From positions 4,399,001 to 4,463,000 of the forward strand of contig NZ_CP067100.1 in assembly GCF_016616235.1 (NCBI RefSeq): a stretch of 64,000 bases of DNA. Reading direction: 5' to 3'. The stretch comes from Bradyrhizobium diazoefficiens. Lineage in GTDB: Bacteria > Pseudomonadota > Alphaproteobacteria > Rhizobiales > Xanthobacteraceae. Every line of letters begins with the position of its first letter. Within the stretch, counting starts at the first letter, position 1. The notes beneath the pieces were generated by a model. That model was given only the letters and a program-made list of their open reading frames with translations. It ran no database searches and was not told where the DNA came from. Both the position numbers and the translations under genes were made by a program. Shown here piece by piece: positions 25,167 through 33,847 of the stretch.

Positions 25167-27089
25167 TCAATTCGCCTTCCGCATGAAGCCGTCGAAGTAC
25201 GACGCAAGCGCAGCAAAGCCGTCGATCGGCAGCACGGCGGCGACGTACTGGTCCGGCCGGACCACGACCATGCAGCCCGTCTTCCGGTCGATGCCGCGCA
25301 TCGCAAAGACGTCGTGGCCGCTCTTGAGGTCCCGACAGAACATCTTCTCGTAGTCGATGAGACCGTAGCGGCCCTTGCGCGGGAGCAGCAGCGCCGGCAT
25401 CGCCTCAATGGCGAGCGCGCGATGATCCTGCTGGAAGACTGCGCGCAAATCGATCACGCTGTCGATATCGGCGCCGCCGGGCGTATAGCGCCTCAATGGC
25501 GACTCCCGGGCTTCGGCGAGGAAGTTGCACAACACGCGAATGGCCGAGCCGGCGGCCGCAGGATCTTCCGCGGGCGAGAACGCATAGATACGGAAGCGGC
25601 CGTCGGCCTGCCCGGCATGCCCAAGATGGACCGGCTTGGCGTCTCCCAGCCGAATGACAGGTGCGGAATGGAAGCGCGTGCCGATGACGAGGCCTTCGGC
25701 GAGATGCTGATATGTCCCGGCACCCGTGAGAACCGACGGACGGTAATGCGTAGCAGTGCCCGCAGTGTAGCGGCCGTGCCTGACAAAATAGTCCTGCGTC
25801 TTGGCGGCATCGGCACCGCCGGCCTTGGCGGCGGAGGCCAAAATGCCCGCCCATTCGCGGTCGAAATCGATCAGCTCTTTCGCCACGGCCTGGCGCTCGG
25901 CCGAATAAGAATGCAGCAGGTGCGGCGCACACTGCTTGCGGAGAACGGCGGCAAGCTTCCAGCCGAGATTGAAGGCGTCCTGCATCGAGACGTTCATGCC
26001 CTGCCCCGCCTTTGGGCTGTGGGTATGGCAGGCATCGCCGGCGATGAAGATGCGCGGCAGGCGGCTCTCGATCTCGGCCTCCGCCACGTCATCGAACTTG
26101 TCGGTCAGGCGCTGGCCGATCTCGTAGACCGACCACCAGGCGATCTCCTTCACCTCCAGCGTATGCGGCTTCAGGATCCGCTGCGCTTTCGCAATCACGT
26201 CCTCGGCGGTGATGTTGCGATTGGCGACACGCTCGCCGACGTCGAGCTTGGCCAGCTCGACATAGAGGCGGACCATGTAGCCGCCTTCGCGCGGAATGAT
26301 CAGCAGGCTCCCGTCCTTCGCCGACTGGATCAGTGCCTTGAAGCGGATATCCGGAAAATCGGTCACCGCCAGCACGTCCATCACGCCCCAGGCGTGGTTG
26401 GCGGAATCGCCATGCAACTCGCGGCCGATCGACTTGCGCACCGTGCTGCGCGCGCCGTCGCAGCCGACGACGTAGCGGGCCTTGACGATCTCGACTTTGC
26501 CCTCGTTCGCAGCATCGACGCGTTCGAGCCGCACGGTCACGGCATGGTCGCTGGGCCCTGCGGCCGGATCGAGCTCGAGATCGATCAGGCGGCGGCTGTA
26601 ATGCGGCTCGAGCTTAGCCGGCGATCTGCGCATGACGTCGAGAAAGCCGTCATGGATGCGCGCCTGGTTGAGGATGACGTGCGGGAATTCGGACAGTCCG
26701 TCCTCGACGTCCTGCACCCGTCCACTGCGGACGATCTTGTCCGGCGACCGCTCGTCGGGCTTCCAGAACGTGGTCTCGTTGACCCAATAGGCCTCCTTCA
26801 GCACGCGCTCGCTGAAGCCATAGGCGTGGAACATCTCCATGGTACGGCAGGCGATGCCGTCGGCCTGCCCGACCAGCAGGCGGGCCGGCTTCTGTTCGAC
26901 GATGCAGGTCTTGATATCGGGGAATTGCGCAAGCTGGGCGGCGAGCGTGAGACCCGCAGGGCCGCAGCCGACGATGAGAACGTCGACTTCGGCAGGCAAC
27001 GCGCCCGCCGCGCCCGAGGGTTGCACGCGCTCGGCGGGATCGGCGATTTCAGGATCGCCCGGCTGGAATCCATTGAGATGGAATTGCAT
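25167..27089 (-). CDS. mobA: 3-hydroxybenzoate 4-monooxygenase
   Basis: 640-residue FAD- and NAD(P)H-dependent hydroxylase turning 3-hydroxybenzoate into protocatechuate. Seen: MQFHLNGFQPGDP at the N-terminus, VLIVGCGPAGLTLAAQL (FAD GxGxxG), GQADGIACRTMEMFHAYGFS, the DG motif VVGCDGARSTVRK, and GDACHTHSPKAGQGMN (second FAD site). The C-terminal thioredoxin-like domain ends YVAAVLPIDGFAALASYF. Length and many segments recall Comamonas MobA from memory, more than phenol hydroxylase. It diverges from a MarR gene, with an operator between them, as for mobA-mobR. Ring-cleavage genes are not in this window. Confidence 0.88.
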   Translation of the reverse strand: MQFHLNGFQPGDPEIADPAERVQPSGAAGALPAEVDVLIVGCGPAGLTLAAQLAQFPDIKTCIVEQKPARLLVGQADGIACRTMEMFHAYGFSERVLKEAYWVNETTFWKPDERSPDKIVRSGRVQDVEDGLSEFPHVILNQARIHDGFLDVMRRSPAKLEPHYSRRLIDLELDPAAGPSDHAVTVRLERVDAANEGKVEIVKARYVVGCDGARSTVRKSIGRELHGDSANHAWGVMDVLAVTDFPDIRFKALIQSAKDGSLLIIPREGGYMVRLYVELAKLDVGERVANRNITAEDVIAKAQRILKPHTLEVKEIAWWSVYEIGQRLTDKFDDVAEAEIESRLPRIFIAGDACHTHSPKAGQGMNVSMQDAFNLGWKLAAVLRKQCAPHLLHSYSAERQAVAKELIDFDREWAGILASAAKAGGADAAKTQDYFVRHGRYTAGTATHYRPSVLTGAGTYQHLAEGLVIGTRFHSAPVIRLGDAKPVHLGHAGQADGRFRIYAFSPAEDPAAAGSAIRVLCNFLAEARESPLRRYTPGGADIDSVIDLRAVFQQDHRALAIEAMPALLLPRKGRYGLIDYEKMFCRDLKSGHDVFAMRGIDRKTGCMVVVRPDQYVAAVLPIDGFAALASYFDGFMRKAN

Positions 27090-27129
27090 GAACACCTCTC
27101 CCGGCCAACGTTCTGTTTGGATATTGCTC

Positions 27130-27152
27130 AGTATGCTGACTATCAGTATACT
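27130..27152. promoter_or_regulatory. MarR-type operator between mobA and its regulator
   Basis: AGTATGCTGA (27130-27139) and TCAGTATACT (27143-27152) are inverted copies, 9 of 10 matching, separated by three bases. The near-perfect 23-base palindrome sits midway in the 103-base divergent intergenic region, where a MarR dimer would control both promoters. Binding is inferred. Confidence 0.65.
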
Positions 27153-27192
27153 TGTCAACGACGCGCGCCGCCCTGCCCAGGAGGAGAATCCG

Positions 27193-27657
27193 GTGAAAGA
27201 CAACAACGACATGCCCGGACATCTGGCGCGCCGGTTCCAGCAGATCGCGGTTGCGGTGTTTCTGGCCGAGGTCGGCGATGCCGGCTTCGACCTCACGCCG
27301 GTGCAATATGCCGCGCTGGCGACCATCGAGGCCAATCCGGGGCTCGACCAGGTGACGCTCGCCGGCCTGATCGCCTACGACCGCACCACCATCACCGGCG
27401 TGATCGATCGCCTCGTGCAGAAGGGCCTTGCCGAACGCCGCGCCTCCAGCCGTGACCGCCGCGCCCGCGAGCTCGAGATCACCGACGAGGGTCGCCGCAC
27501 GTTGCGCAAGATCGCGCCGGCGGTGGAATCCGCCCAGCGCATCATGCTGCGCGGCCTGACGCCCAGGGAAGGCGAGGAGCTGATGCGGCTGCTGCGCAAA
27601 GCGATCGCAGCCGGCAACGAGCTCAGCCGCGCCCCGCTGCGCGAGGCGCAGGCCTAG
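27193..27657 (+). CDS. MarR family regulator, likely controlling mobA (MobR-like)
   Basis: 154 residues from GTG 27193, with GGAGG upstream. A winged helix-turn-helix is evident: FDLTPVQYAALATIEANPGL, TLAGLIAYDRTTITGVIDRL (recognition helix), then the wing RRASSRDRRARELEITDEGR with the conserved D-R. C-terminal dimer helix QRIMLRGLTPREGEELMRLL. Divergent from mobA across the palindrome at 27130-27152. In Comamonas a MarR protein (MobR) represses mobA until 3-hydroxybenzoate binds, so the same role is proposed. Confidence 0.9.
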   Translation: MKDNNDMPGHLARRFQQIAVAVFLAEVGDAGFDLTPVQYAALATIEANPGLDQVTLAGLIAYDRTTITGVIDRLVQKGLAERRASSRDRRARELEITDEGRRTLRKIAPAVESAQRIMLRGLTPREGEELMRLLRKAIAAGNELSRAPLREAQA

Positions 27658-27790
27658 TCCCGTCGTTCTGGTCCTGCCGTTTGTCCGTAATTGTCGCAGG
27701 CCTGCGAAACCTGGAACTAACCTTCGGCTGCTACCGTCGGCAACACTCGGTGCTTAAGGCGTGATTAACTTTGCCGCTCGGGAGCTTGGA

Positions 27791-28225
27791 ATGCGCAGAT
27801 TGGTCATCTTTGCCGCGGCGGTCGCCCTCTCGACCGTCCCTGCGCTTGCGAACGGCCATGGCGGCGGCGATGCCCCTCCTCCGCCAAAAGCCGAGGCGAC
27901 CAGCGCACCGGCCAAGGTGGTCCTGACCAAGCAGGGTCCCAAGCTGGTCGATCTCAAGGGCATGACGCTCTACTATTACGAGCGCGACACCACCGGAAAG
28001 ACCTCGAACTGCAACGGCAAGTGCGCCGAGAGCTGGGTGCCGCTGCCCGCCACCGCCGACGCCAAGCCGGTCGGCGACTTCACCGTGATCGGCCGCAGCG
28101 ACGGCAGCAAGATGTGGGCCTACCGCTATCGCCCGCTCTATACGTCACCCGCCGACAAGGCGCCGGGCGATGCCAACGGCAACGCCACGACACTGCAATG
28201 GCGCATTGCCCGGCCTGACGAGTAA
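27791..28225 (+). CDS. Secreted protein with YxYxxD-type repeat (COG4315-like)
   Basis: 144 residues. Signal peptide MRRLVIFAAAVALSTVPALA, then a Gly/His/Pro linker. Two repeats follow the family pattern: LKGMTLYYYERDTTGKTSNC with GKCAESWVPL, and RSDGSKMWAYRYRPLYTS. These are features of 'predicted lipoprotein with Yx(FWY)xxD motif' proteins, usually periplasmic and of unknown function. No lipobox is seen. GGAG precedes the ATG. Confidence 0.82.
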   Translation: MRRLVIFAAAVALSTVPALANGHGGGDAPPPPKAEATSAPAKVVLTKQGPKLVDLKGMTLYYYERDTTGKTSNCNGKCAESWVPLPATADAKPVGDFTVIGRSDGSKMWAYRYRPLYTSPADKAPGDANGNATTLQWRIARPDE

Positions 28226-28242
28226 GACGCGGACGATGCCGG

Positions 28243-28443
28243 TCAGCGTCTCGGCGTGCCGGCGACGACCTTCTGCTGTGCGCCGGAATCGACCGAGGCG
28301 AAATTGACCTCCGCATTCCAATGCATCGCCGCATAGAGCGCCATTGCGGCCAGGATCGATCCGTAAAAGCCGAGTGCAGCGAGCCGCCACTTGCGAACAA
28401 TTCGGCGGTCGGTCTCATTCAATGGATAAAAGAATTTCTGCAT
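28243..28443 (-). CDS. Small single-pass membrane protein
   Basis: 66 residues: cytoplasmic N-tail MQKFFYPLNETDRRIVRKWR, one helix LAALGFYGSILAAMALYAAM, then a short Thr/Val periplasmic end. GGAGG at ideal spacing before ATG 28443 supports translation. Function unknown. Confidence 0.68.
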   Translation of the reverse strand: MQKFFYPLNETDRRIVRKWRLAALGFYGSILAAMALYAAMHWNAEVNFASVDSGAQQKVVAGTPRR

Positions 28444-28595
28444 GATGCCTCCAATGGCAACGAGCCAGGGAGGCATAGCGCAAGTGCAGCAAAACGGCTG
28501 TGAGGCATTCACTCTGGACTAAGCGCGGATAGCGCCCGCCTTTCACGCTTGAGTGAGCGTTGCGACCGCTACGCTTCGGGCAGAACTCCCGCTGC

Positions 28596-29249
28596 TCACC
28601 CGCGCCAGCTGGGTCCCGCCTCGACGCGCGCGTTCTGCCCCGGCGGCAGCACCACCACCGTCGAATTGAGCTTCACGCGGTCATAGAGATCGATCACGTC
28701 CTCGTTGCGCATCCGGATGCAGCCGGACGAGATCGCCTGCCCGATATATTCGGGCTGGTTGGTACCGTGGATGCGGTAGAGCGTGTCCTTGTTGCCGACA
28801 TAGAGATAGATGCCGCGTGCACCCAGGGGATTCGCGGGACCGCCGGGAACGCGCGCCGGATACGGCCCGAGTCGCGCCTGGATCTCCGCAGTCGGCACCC
28901 AGTCCGGCCATTCCGCCAGGCGGCCGACGCGCGCGACGCCGGAGAAGGCCATCGCCTCCTCGCCGACCGCAACGCCGTAGCGGATCGCCTTGCCATCAGG
29001 CAGCACGTAATAGAGATAGCGCGCATCGGTATCGACCAGGATCGTGCCCGGCTGCTCCTTGCGCGGATAGTCGACGATGTGACGCAGATATTGCTCAGGT
29101 ACGCTCGCCTGCGCGTAAGGCGTATGCGCGAGCAACTGCCGGTCGCGCGGCGTCATGCTCGCGTCGGTCGACGGCGAAAGCGTTGCCTGCATGCAACCGC
29201 CGAGCGGCAGCAAGGCAACGACGAACAAGGCGATCAGAGATTTTGGCAC
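28596..29249 (-). CDS. L,D-transpeptidase lipoprotein (YkuD/ErfK family)
   Basis: 217 residues. The N-terminus is a lipoprotein signal (LIALFVVALLPLGGC, lipobox LGGC). The YkuD domain follows: GTILVDTDARYLYYVLPDGK, GPANPLGARGIYLYVG, and the catalytic HGTNQPEYIGQAISSGCIRM with His and the nucleophilic Cys. It forms 3-3 peptidoglycan cross-links or attaches envelope proteins in the periplasm. GTG 29249 (or the GTG before it) is preferred for its GGGGGG spacing. Confidence 0.92.
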   Translation of the reverse strand: MPKSLIALFVVALLPLGGCMQATLSPSTDASMTPRDRQLLAHTPYAQASVPEQYLRHIVDYPRKEQPGTILVDTDARYLYYVLPDGKAIRYGVAVGEEAMAFSGVARVGRLAEWPDWVPTAEIQARLGPYPARVPGGPANPLGARGIYLYVGNKDTLYRIHGTNQPEYIGQAISSGCIRMRNEDVIDLYDRVKLNSTVVVLPPGQNARVEAGPSWRG

Positions 29250-29519
29250 CACCGGCCCCCCGATAGCGGTTAGCAGCACCCCAGCCTCACCAGATGCTGC
29301 CCAAATCGTGCTGAAAGCAAGGCAGGCTGGAACAATTGCGCGTGTTCAGTCGGCCCGGTTCCATCACCACAAACGGCGGAAGACTGCCGCATCATCTCCA
29401 CCGCCTTGCCTTGCTTTGGTCAAACCCGGCTGGACTCGTGCGTCATGGGTTTGGGATGGGCTCACCTCAACAGATCGGCTCGCGCCAATGCGGACGAAGA
29501 GCGCTTCAAAGGAGCTGCG

Positions 29520-30503
29520 ATGCTCGCGACGCTGAACAGCAAGCAAATCGTCGATGCGATCGTGAAGGACACGGTCAAGGACAACGATCCGCATGATGCG
29601 GTTCAGATCTCGCCCGACATGGTGCGGGCTTCGCGCCCGATCGGCGCTTCTCCGGCGCTGGCGCCTGACATCGCGATCCGCCCGGAGCCGAAATTCACGC
29701 CGGAGCCCAAGATCAACATCGTCTACGGGACGCAAGCTGCGGCCCCATCGGTCGACACCGCGGTGCGCGTCGAGGCCAGCGGTCACGGGCGGCAGAAGCG
29801 ATCCGCGGTCGGCAAGTGGCTGCGCGGCGCATTCGTCGCGTTTCTGTTCGCGGGCGGCAGCGCCGCGGCGGCAATCGCCTGGGATCAGCAAGGCGAGACC
29901 GCAAGGCAGATGCTCGCCCAATGGACGCCGGCATTGACCTCGCTGCTGCCTTCGACGTCGCAGACGGCGCCGGTCGCGGCTGCGCAGGCCGCCCCGCCCG
30001 CGGCAACTGATGCTCCGCCTGCGGCGACCGATCAAACCGCCGATCAATCCGCATCGCCGCCTCCGGCTCAGCCTGCCGCCGCTGTCGCGGCGACGCAGCC
30101 CGATGCAGCGCAATCGGTGCAGTCGATGACGCGCGACATCGCCGCGATGGCGCAGCAGATCGAGCAGCTCAAGACGACCATCGCCGAGTTGAAGGCCGGC
30201 CAGGAGCAGATGGCCCGCGAGATGACCAAGCCGCCCGCGCCGAAGCCTGTGGCCGAGGCCAAGCCGGTCGCTGCGCCGGCTCGCCTGTCGGCGCTTCCGC
30301 CGCGCCCCGCGCCGCCGCCGGTTCGGAAACCGAAGCCGGTGGTGTCGCATACTTACATGCCGGCCTATTCGCCCGCGCCGCTGGCGCCACCGCCACCGTC
30401 ACAGGCTGCGGCAGTCCCGCCGCCGGTCGCACCTGTCACCACGACACAGGCCGTCGCCGATGACGACGGACCTGTGGTGCGTCCGCCGATGCCGGTGCAC
30501 TAA
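29520..30503 (+). CDS. Single-pass membrane protein with Pro/Ala-rich periplasmic region, unknown
   Basis: 327 residues. The cytoplasmic part (1-105) has no recognised domain. A transmembrane helix (FVAFLFAGGSAAAAIAW) lies near 108-124. The periplasmic part is Ala/Pro/Gln-rich with a coiled coil (SMTRDIAAMAQQIEQLKTTI, AELKAGQEQMAREM) and a proline-rich end. Such architecture is common in rhizobial envelope or cytoskeleton-linked proteins. AAAGGAGC precedes the ATG; a strong hairpin follows at 30601. Confidence 0.75.
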   Translation: MLATLNSKQIVDAIVKDTVKDNDPHDAVQISPDMVRASRPIGASPALAPDIAIRPEPKFTPEPKINIVYGTQAAAPSVDTAVRVEASGHGRQKRSAVGKWLRGAFVAFLFAGGSAAAAIAWDQQGETARQMLAQWTPALTSLLPSTSQTAPVAAAQAAPPAATDAPPAATDQTADQSASPPPAQPAAAVAATQPDAAQSVQSMTRDIAAMAQQIEQLKTTIAELKAGQEQMAREMTKPPAPKPVAEAKPVAAPARLSALPPRPAPPPVRKPKPVVSHTYMPAYSPAPLAPPPPSQAAAVPPPVAPVTTTQAVADDDGPVVRPPMPVH

Positions 30504-30600
30504 ACGAGCAATGACGCAACGCCGCTGCACGCTGTCCGAGTCGATAGGGTGCGTTGAGTCCGGGCGATTACGGGGAGCGATGTTTCGATCGTCTTCCGTC

Positions 30601-30642
30601 AAGAGAAAAGGCCGTCGGGATTTATGCCGGCGGCCTTCTCTT
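30601..30642 (+). terminator. Strong hairpin after the 29520 gene
   Basis: AAGAGAA-AAGGCCG pairs with CGGCCTTCTCTT around a short loop, about 100 bases after the stop. It lacks a long U tract; likely terminator or 3'-end stabiliser. The remaining DNA to 30882 shows no gene. Confidence 0.6.
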
Positions 30643-30882
30643 GCAGCTGCCGGTTCCCGGAGCCCGGTTCTGCTGCAATTCCATGCCTCATGATCACGCG
30701 AACATGTTTAATAAAATCTTACCGTCGCTGCTCACCGCACATCATTTCTGCGCCATAGGCACACAGATTGTGCGGCCCGTTCATCGGATAGAGATCGACT
30801 CAGTGGTACGATCCAGCATGTTTTGAAGACTTCCGTTGAAGGCTTCGTTCGGAATTTTGGGTCGTCACACCGGGGAATTCGG

Positions 30883-31113
30883 ATGCCGTACTATTCCTTC
30901 GATCTCGTGGTTGGTGAAGAGTTCAAGAACCAGGGCGGAATCATCCTCGAAGACATCGAGGTTGCCTCCGATCGCGCCGATCAATTGGCATGCGAGCTGT
31001 CGCAGGTGAAGCCGGAGCTGCAGCAGAAGGGTTGCGCGGTGCGCGTCACCGATCGGGATCACAACGAGGTCTACCGCACCCCGCTCGATCCCGTGCCGGC
31101 CTGGCAGCGTTAG
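30883..31113 (+). CDS. DUF6894 family protein
   Basis: 76 residues beginning MPYYSFDLVVGEEFKNQGGI, the compact beta-alpha fold of DUF6894 (MPxYxFD opening, acidic centre, a helix). Unknown function; widespread in Bradyrhizobium, often near stress genes. ATG 30883 with GGGGA is preferred over an upstream start at 30823. Two more family members lie at 59503 and 63872. Confidence 0.8.
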   Translation: MPYYSFDLVVGEEFKNQGGIILEDIEVASDRADQLACELSQVKPELQQKGCAVRVTDRDHNEVYRTPLDPVPAWQR

Positions 31114-31197
31114 ACCACCGGGTTTCCGACTCCGCACCATTGCGGAGCGGCGCGCCGGACGCTAGCCTCCGTAAAAAATCGCGGAGGTAACCCAAGA

Positions 31198-31584
31198 ATG
31201 CGCGCCCGTTTTCTGATGGCAGGCCTGTTGCTGATCGCAGCTCCAGCCGAGGCGGCCGACGACCATACCCGCTCGACCTATGTGACGATGGTCCTGCAGG
31301 CCTTCGCCGCCAAAGTCGAATGCCCGGGGACCGACGTCGTCTACCAGGACCTGGTGCAGAAGGCGCAGCAGATGCAGCTGCCCGACGGCACCACCGAGCA
31401 GGTGCGCAAGGCGATTGCCTGGATGCACACCGGCGGCAAGATGGGCGAGAAGCAGGCCGACGACATCATGGCGGAGGTCGCGGTCGCGACCCAAACGACC
31501 GATCTCGACCAGCGCCGGCTCGGCATGAGCAATTGGTGCGAAAAGCAGAAGACCGCCGGCCTGATCCGCAGCAAGGGCGGCTAG
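31198..31584 (+). CDS. Secreted hypothetical protein
   Basis: 128 residues with a signal peptide (MRARFLMAGLLLIAAPAEAA) and a helical mature domain containing two cysteines (C42, C119) that could form a disulfide. Segments: STYVTMVLQAFAAKVECPGT, DQRRLGMSNWCEKQK. CGGAGG upstream. No family recognised. Confidence 0.72.
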   Translation: MRARFLMAGLLLIAAPAEAADDHTRSTYVTMVLQAFAAKVECPGTDVVYQDLVQKAQQMQLPDGTTEQVRKAIAWMHTGGKMGEKQADDIMAEVAVATQTTDLDQRRLGMSNWCEKQKTAGLIRSKGG

Positions 31585-31674
31585 CGGCTCTCGACGCCTC
31601 CACAGCCTTCGGATGAACCTCGGGGCTCCCCTCCGAGTCCAATGCTGCGAGCTGAGGACGATGCGAGAGGGGCC

Positions 31675-32805
31675 ATGCCCACCGATATGCTTTGCACGCG
31701 CCGGATGGCGGCGCTTGCGGCGCTCGTCGCCGCCAACCTGACGCTGCCCGCGCATGCCGCGACCGCGGACAATCCGGTCGCCAGCAAGCAGGTGCGCTTT
31801 CCGCAAGGGGTATGGAGCGCCCTGCCCCAGGTCGGCCCTGACGGCAAGGTGCGACAATGCGTGTTGGTCGCGCCGAGGCAACGCAGCAAGGCAGGCGGCA
31901 AGGTCGACACCGCCTTCGCACTCAACATCAGCCGCGGCTCGGGCCTCTCCATCATGATGATGGATGACGGCATGCCGAGCGAGCGCGTGCTGGACGACCA
32001 AGCCGAGATCGTCATCGACGGCCGCAGCTTCCCTTCACTCGCCTTCCCGGTCGGCAACGCCTTCGCGCTGCATCCGGGCGAGGCCGCCGGCGTGCTCGCG
32101 GCGCTCGGCAAGGCACGGGACGTGACGCTGCGCTCGGACGGCGCCGGCGTCAATTCCGGACCCATCGCGCTCAATCTGCCGGCGGATGCGCTGAGCTGGC
32201 TGAAGCAATGCGGCAAGACCTTCGATATCGCGATCGACAAGCCGACGGATCCCGACGCGCCGGAGATGCCGGTGCCGCGGCCGCGCTCACCGAAGATCGC
32301 GGTGATGCAGCCGACGCCGGCCGGCCCGCCCGGGATCGAGGACAGGCAGAAGATCGAAGGCTGGGATGCATCCGAGCTGCGAGGCAGTGACGGGGCGATC
32401 GTCGCCTGCTTCATCCGTCGGCGCTATCTGATCGGCGCCGACACGCCCGGGCCGCAACGCCGTCTCGGAATCTTCCTGATCGTCAGCCGCGCCAAGGGGC
32501 TGACCATGATGCTGAAGGATTCCAAGCTCAACCGGCCGGAAGGCCAGGCCCTCGAGGCGACGCTGAAGATCGGCAATGTGCCGTACGACGGGTTCTCCGC
32601 GCAGGTGGAGGGGGCCGACGAGATCGGTCTGTTCCCGCAGCATGGCGCGGCGTTGGCCGAAGCGATCGAGACGCGTTCAGTGCTGGCGATGAGGGCCAAG
32701 ACAATCGAGGACAATTACGAGTTTTCGGTGCAGCCGGGCGTGATCGGCTGGCTGCGCGCCTGCGCCCGGCGCAACGCGATTGCCATTGAGCCCGCCGGGC
32801 CGTGA
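31675..32805 (+). CDS. Periplasmic two-repeat protein, function unknown
   Basis: 376 residues from ATG 31675 (GAGAGGGG upstream). Signal peptide to about residue 30. The mature protein is an internal duplication: each half has a W-start, a VRQC/VAC cysteine strand, a GLSIMMMDD/GLTMMLKD strand, an inhibitor-like sheet, and ends in an SWLKQC or GWLRAC helix-cysteine followed by FDIAID / AIAIEP. One disulfide per repeat is likely. The pattern is loosely like invasion-associated IalB proteins, but I would not assign it. Confidence 0.75.
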   Translation: MPTDMLCTRRMAALAALVAANLTLPAHAATADNPVASKQVRFPQGVWSALPQVGPDGKVRQCVLVAPRQRSKAGGKVDTAFALNISRGSGLSIMMMDDGMPSERVLDDQAEIVIDGRSFPSLAFPVGNAFALHPGEAAGVLAALGKARDVTLRSDGAGVNSGPIALNLPADALSWLKQCGKTFDIAIDKPTDPDAPEMPVPRPRSPKIAVMQPTPAGPPGIEDRQKIEGWDASELRGSDGAIVACFIRRRYLIGADTPGPQRRLGIFLIVSRAKGLTMMLKDSKLNRPEGQALEATLKIGNVPYDGFSAQVEGADEIGLFPQHGAALAEAIETRSVLAMRAKTIEDNYEFSVQPGVIGWLRACARRNAIAIEPAGP

Positions 32806-32901
32806 GGCCCGCGTTAAGCATCGCGCGGCGGAACCGCCGCGCTGGCAAATAATCGTCACAATTCTGGCCAGCATGCGGCCTGCTTCGAACAGGAGAACCC
32901 C

Positions 32902-33153
32902 ATGCGGATTGCCTATCTCGTTTTCGCCGGAGCTCTCGTGGCCGGCTCCGCGCTGACTGCCCCGGCGCTTGCGAAAAATTCCGACGCCCAGAAAGGCGAG
33001 GACAAATCGGCCTCGTCCTCATCGTGCAGCGCCTATCAGCAGGCGCCGGATGGATCATGGGAGCCCCTGCCCTGCAAAGAGACCGGCGAGCGCAGCCAGC
33101 CGCAGACCCAGCACAAGTCAAGTGCGCACGGCGGCGGTCAGGCCGAGCGCTGA
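32902..33153 (+). CDS. Small secreted protein with paired cysteines
   Basis: 83 residues: signal peptide MRIAYLVFAGALVAGSALTA to ALA, then a Ser-rich segment, CSAYQQAPDGSWEPLPCKE with two cysteines (likely disulfide), and a polar His/Gly tail. AGGAGAA lies 4 bases upstream of the ATG. Function unknown. Confidence 0.75.
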   Translation: MRIAYLVFAGALVAGSALTAPALAKNSDAQKGEDKSASSSSCSAYQQAPDGSWEPLPCKETGERSQPQTQHKSSAHGGGQAER

Positions 33154-33182
33154 GCGGCACCACGTTGCGGAACTGACAGCCG

Positions 33183-33368
33183 TCAGCTGTGGGCGGGCCC
33201 GCGCATGATCTTCATGGCGTCGGCGATGTGACGCCATTCCCGGGCCTCCTCGGCGTCGCCCCGGCCCTCGCAAGCCTGCGCCTGTTCGGCGGCCTTCGCA
33301 ATCGCAGCGAAACCATGCTGTTCCAGCATCTGGCGCGCGACGGTGTGGACCTGGACCTCGGACATCAT
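33183..33368 (-). CDS. Small helical hypothetical protein
   Basis: 61 residues: MMSEVQVHTVARQMLEQHGF, AAIAKAAEQAQACEGRGDAE, then EAREWRHIADAMKIMRGP. Two amphipathic helices, soluble. GGAGG in front of the double ATG. Similar short proteins are common in Bradyrhizobium. Confidence 0.68.
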   Translation of the reverse strand: MMSEVQVHTVARQMLEQHGFAAIAKAAEQAQACEGRGDAEEAREWRHIADAMKIMRGPAHS

Positions 33369-33472
33369 GGGCGCCTCCATCGAAAGAAAGCACGGGACAT
33401 CGCTCGGCTGTCCCGCGGGCCCGTAACAACGATTGAGCCGCGGCCCTCGTTCCGCACGGTGCATGCGCACGC

Positions 33473-33508
33473 AAAAACAAAAGCGGCCCGCCATGCCCGG
33501 CGGACCGC
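33473..33508 (-). terminator. Intrinsic terminator of the min operon
   Basis: Minus strand: GCGGTCCGCC, loop GGGCAT, GGCGGGCCGC (33508-33483), followed by TTTTGTTTTTG. It lies 55 bases past the minE stop. Confidence 0.8.
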
Positions 33509-33562
33509 CTTCTCACCCACCCCAAGATGATTTGTCAGGACTGACGGCCGTCAGTCAGGTCC

Positions 33563-33847
33563 CTACGCGACCGCGACCTTCTTGCGCTCGAAATCGTTGG
33601 GGACCTCGATATCGACCTCGAGGGTCGACACCTCGTCGCCGCGCTCGAGCCGGACGATGACCTTGGTCGGATCCAGCGTGACATGCCTGGAGACGACGGC
33701 CAGAATTTCCTCGCGCAGCACACCGAGCAGATCGGGCTGGCCGCGCAGTCCGCGTTCATGCGCAAGCAGGATCTGCAACCGTTCGCGCGCGACCGGTGCA
33801 GACGAGGCCTTGTTGCCGCGAAGAAGCCGGAGCAGACCCATGCTCAT
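33563..33847 (-). CDS. minE: Cell division topological specificity factor MinE
   Basis: 94 residues. The amphipathic N-terminal membrane-targeting helix is [20 protein letters not shown], followed by the MinD-contact strand [11 protein letters not shown] and the dimer domain [20 protein letters not shown]. MinE drives the pole-to-pole oscillation of MinCD by stimulating the MinD ATPase. Its ATG overlaps the minD stop (ATGA), so they are translationally coupled. Last gene of minCDE; terminator at 33473-33508. Confidence 0.95.
   Translation of the reverse strand: MSMGLLRLLRGNKASSAPVARERLQILLAHERGLRGQPDLLGVLREEILAVVSRHVTLDPTKVIVRLERGDEVSTLEVDIEVPNDFERKKVAVA

Noticed and set aside
25314..27455. 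713-codon plus-strand frame opposite mobA
   Set aside because: Shadow of mobA; composition and lack of motifs show it is not coding.
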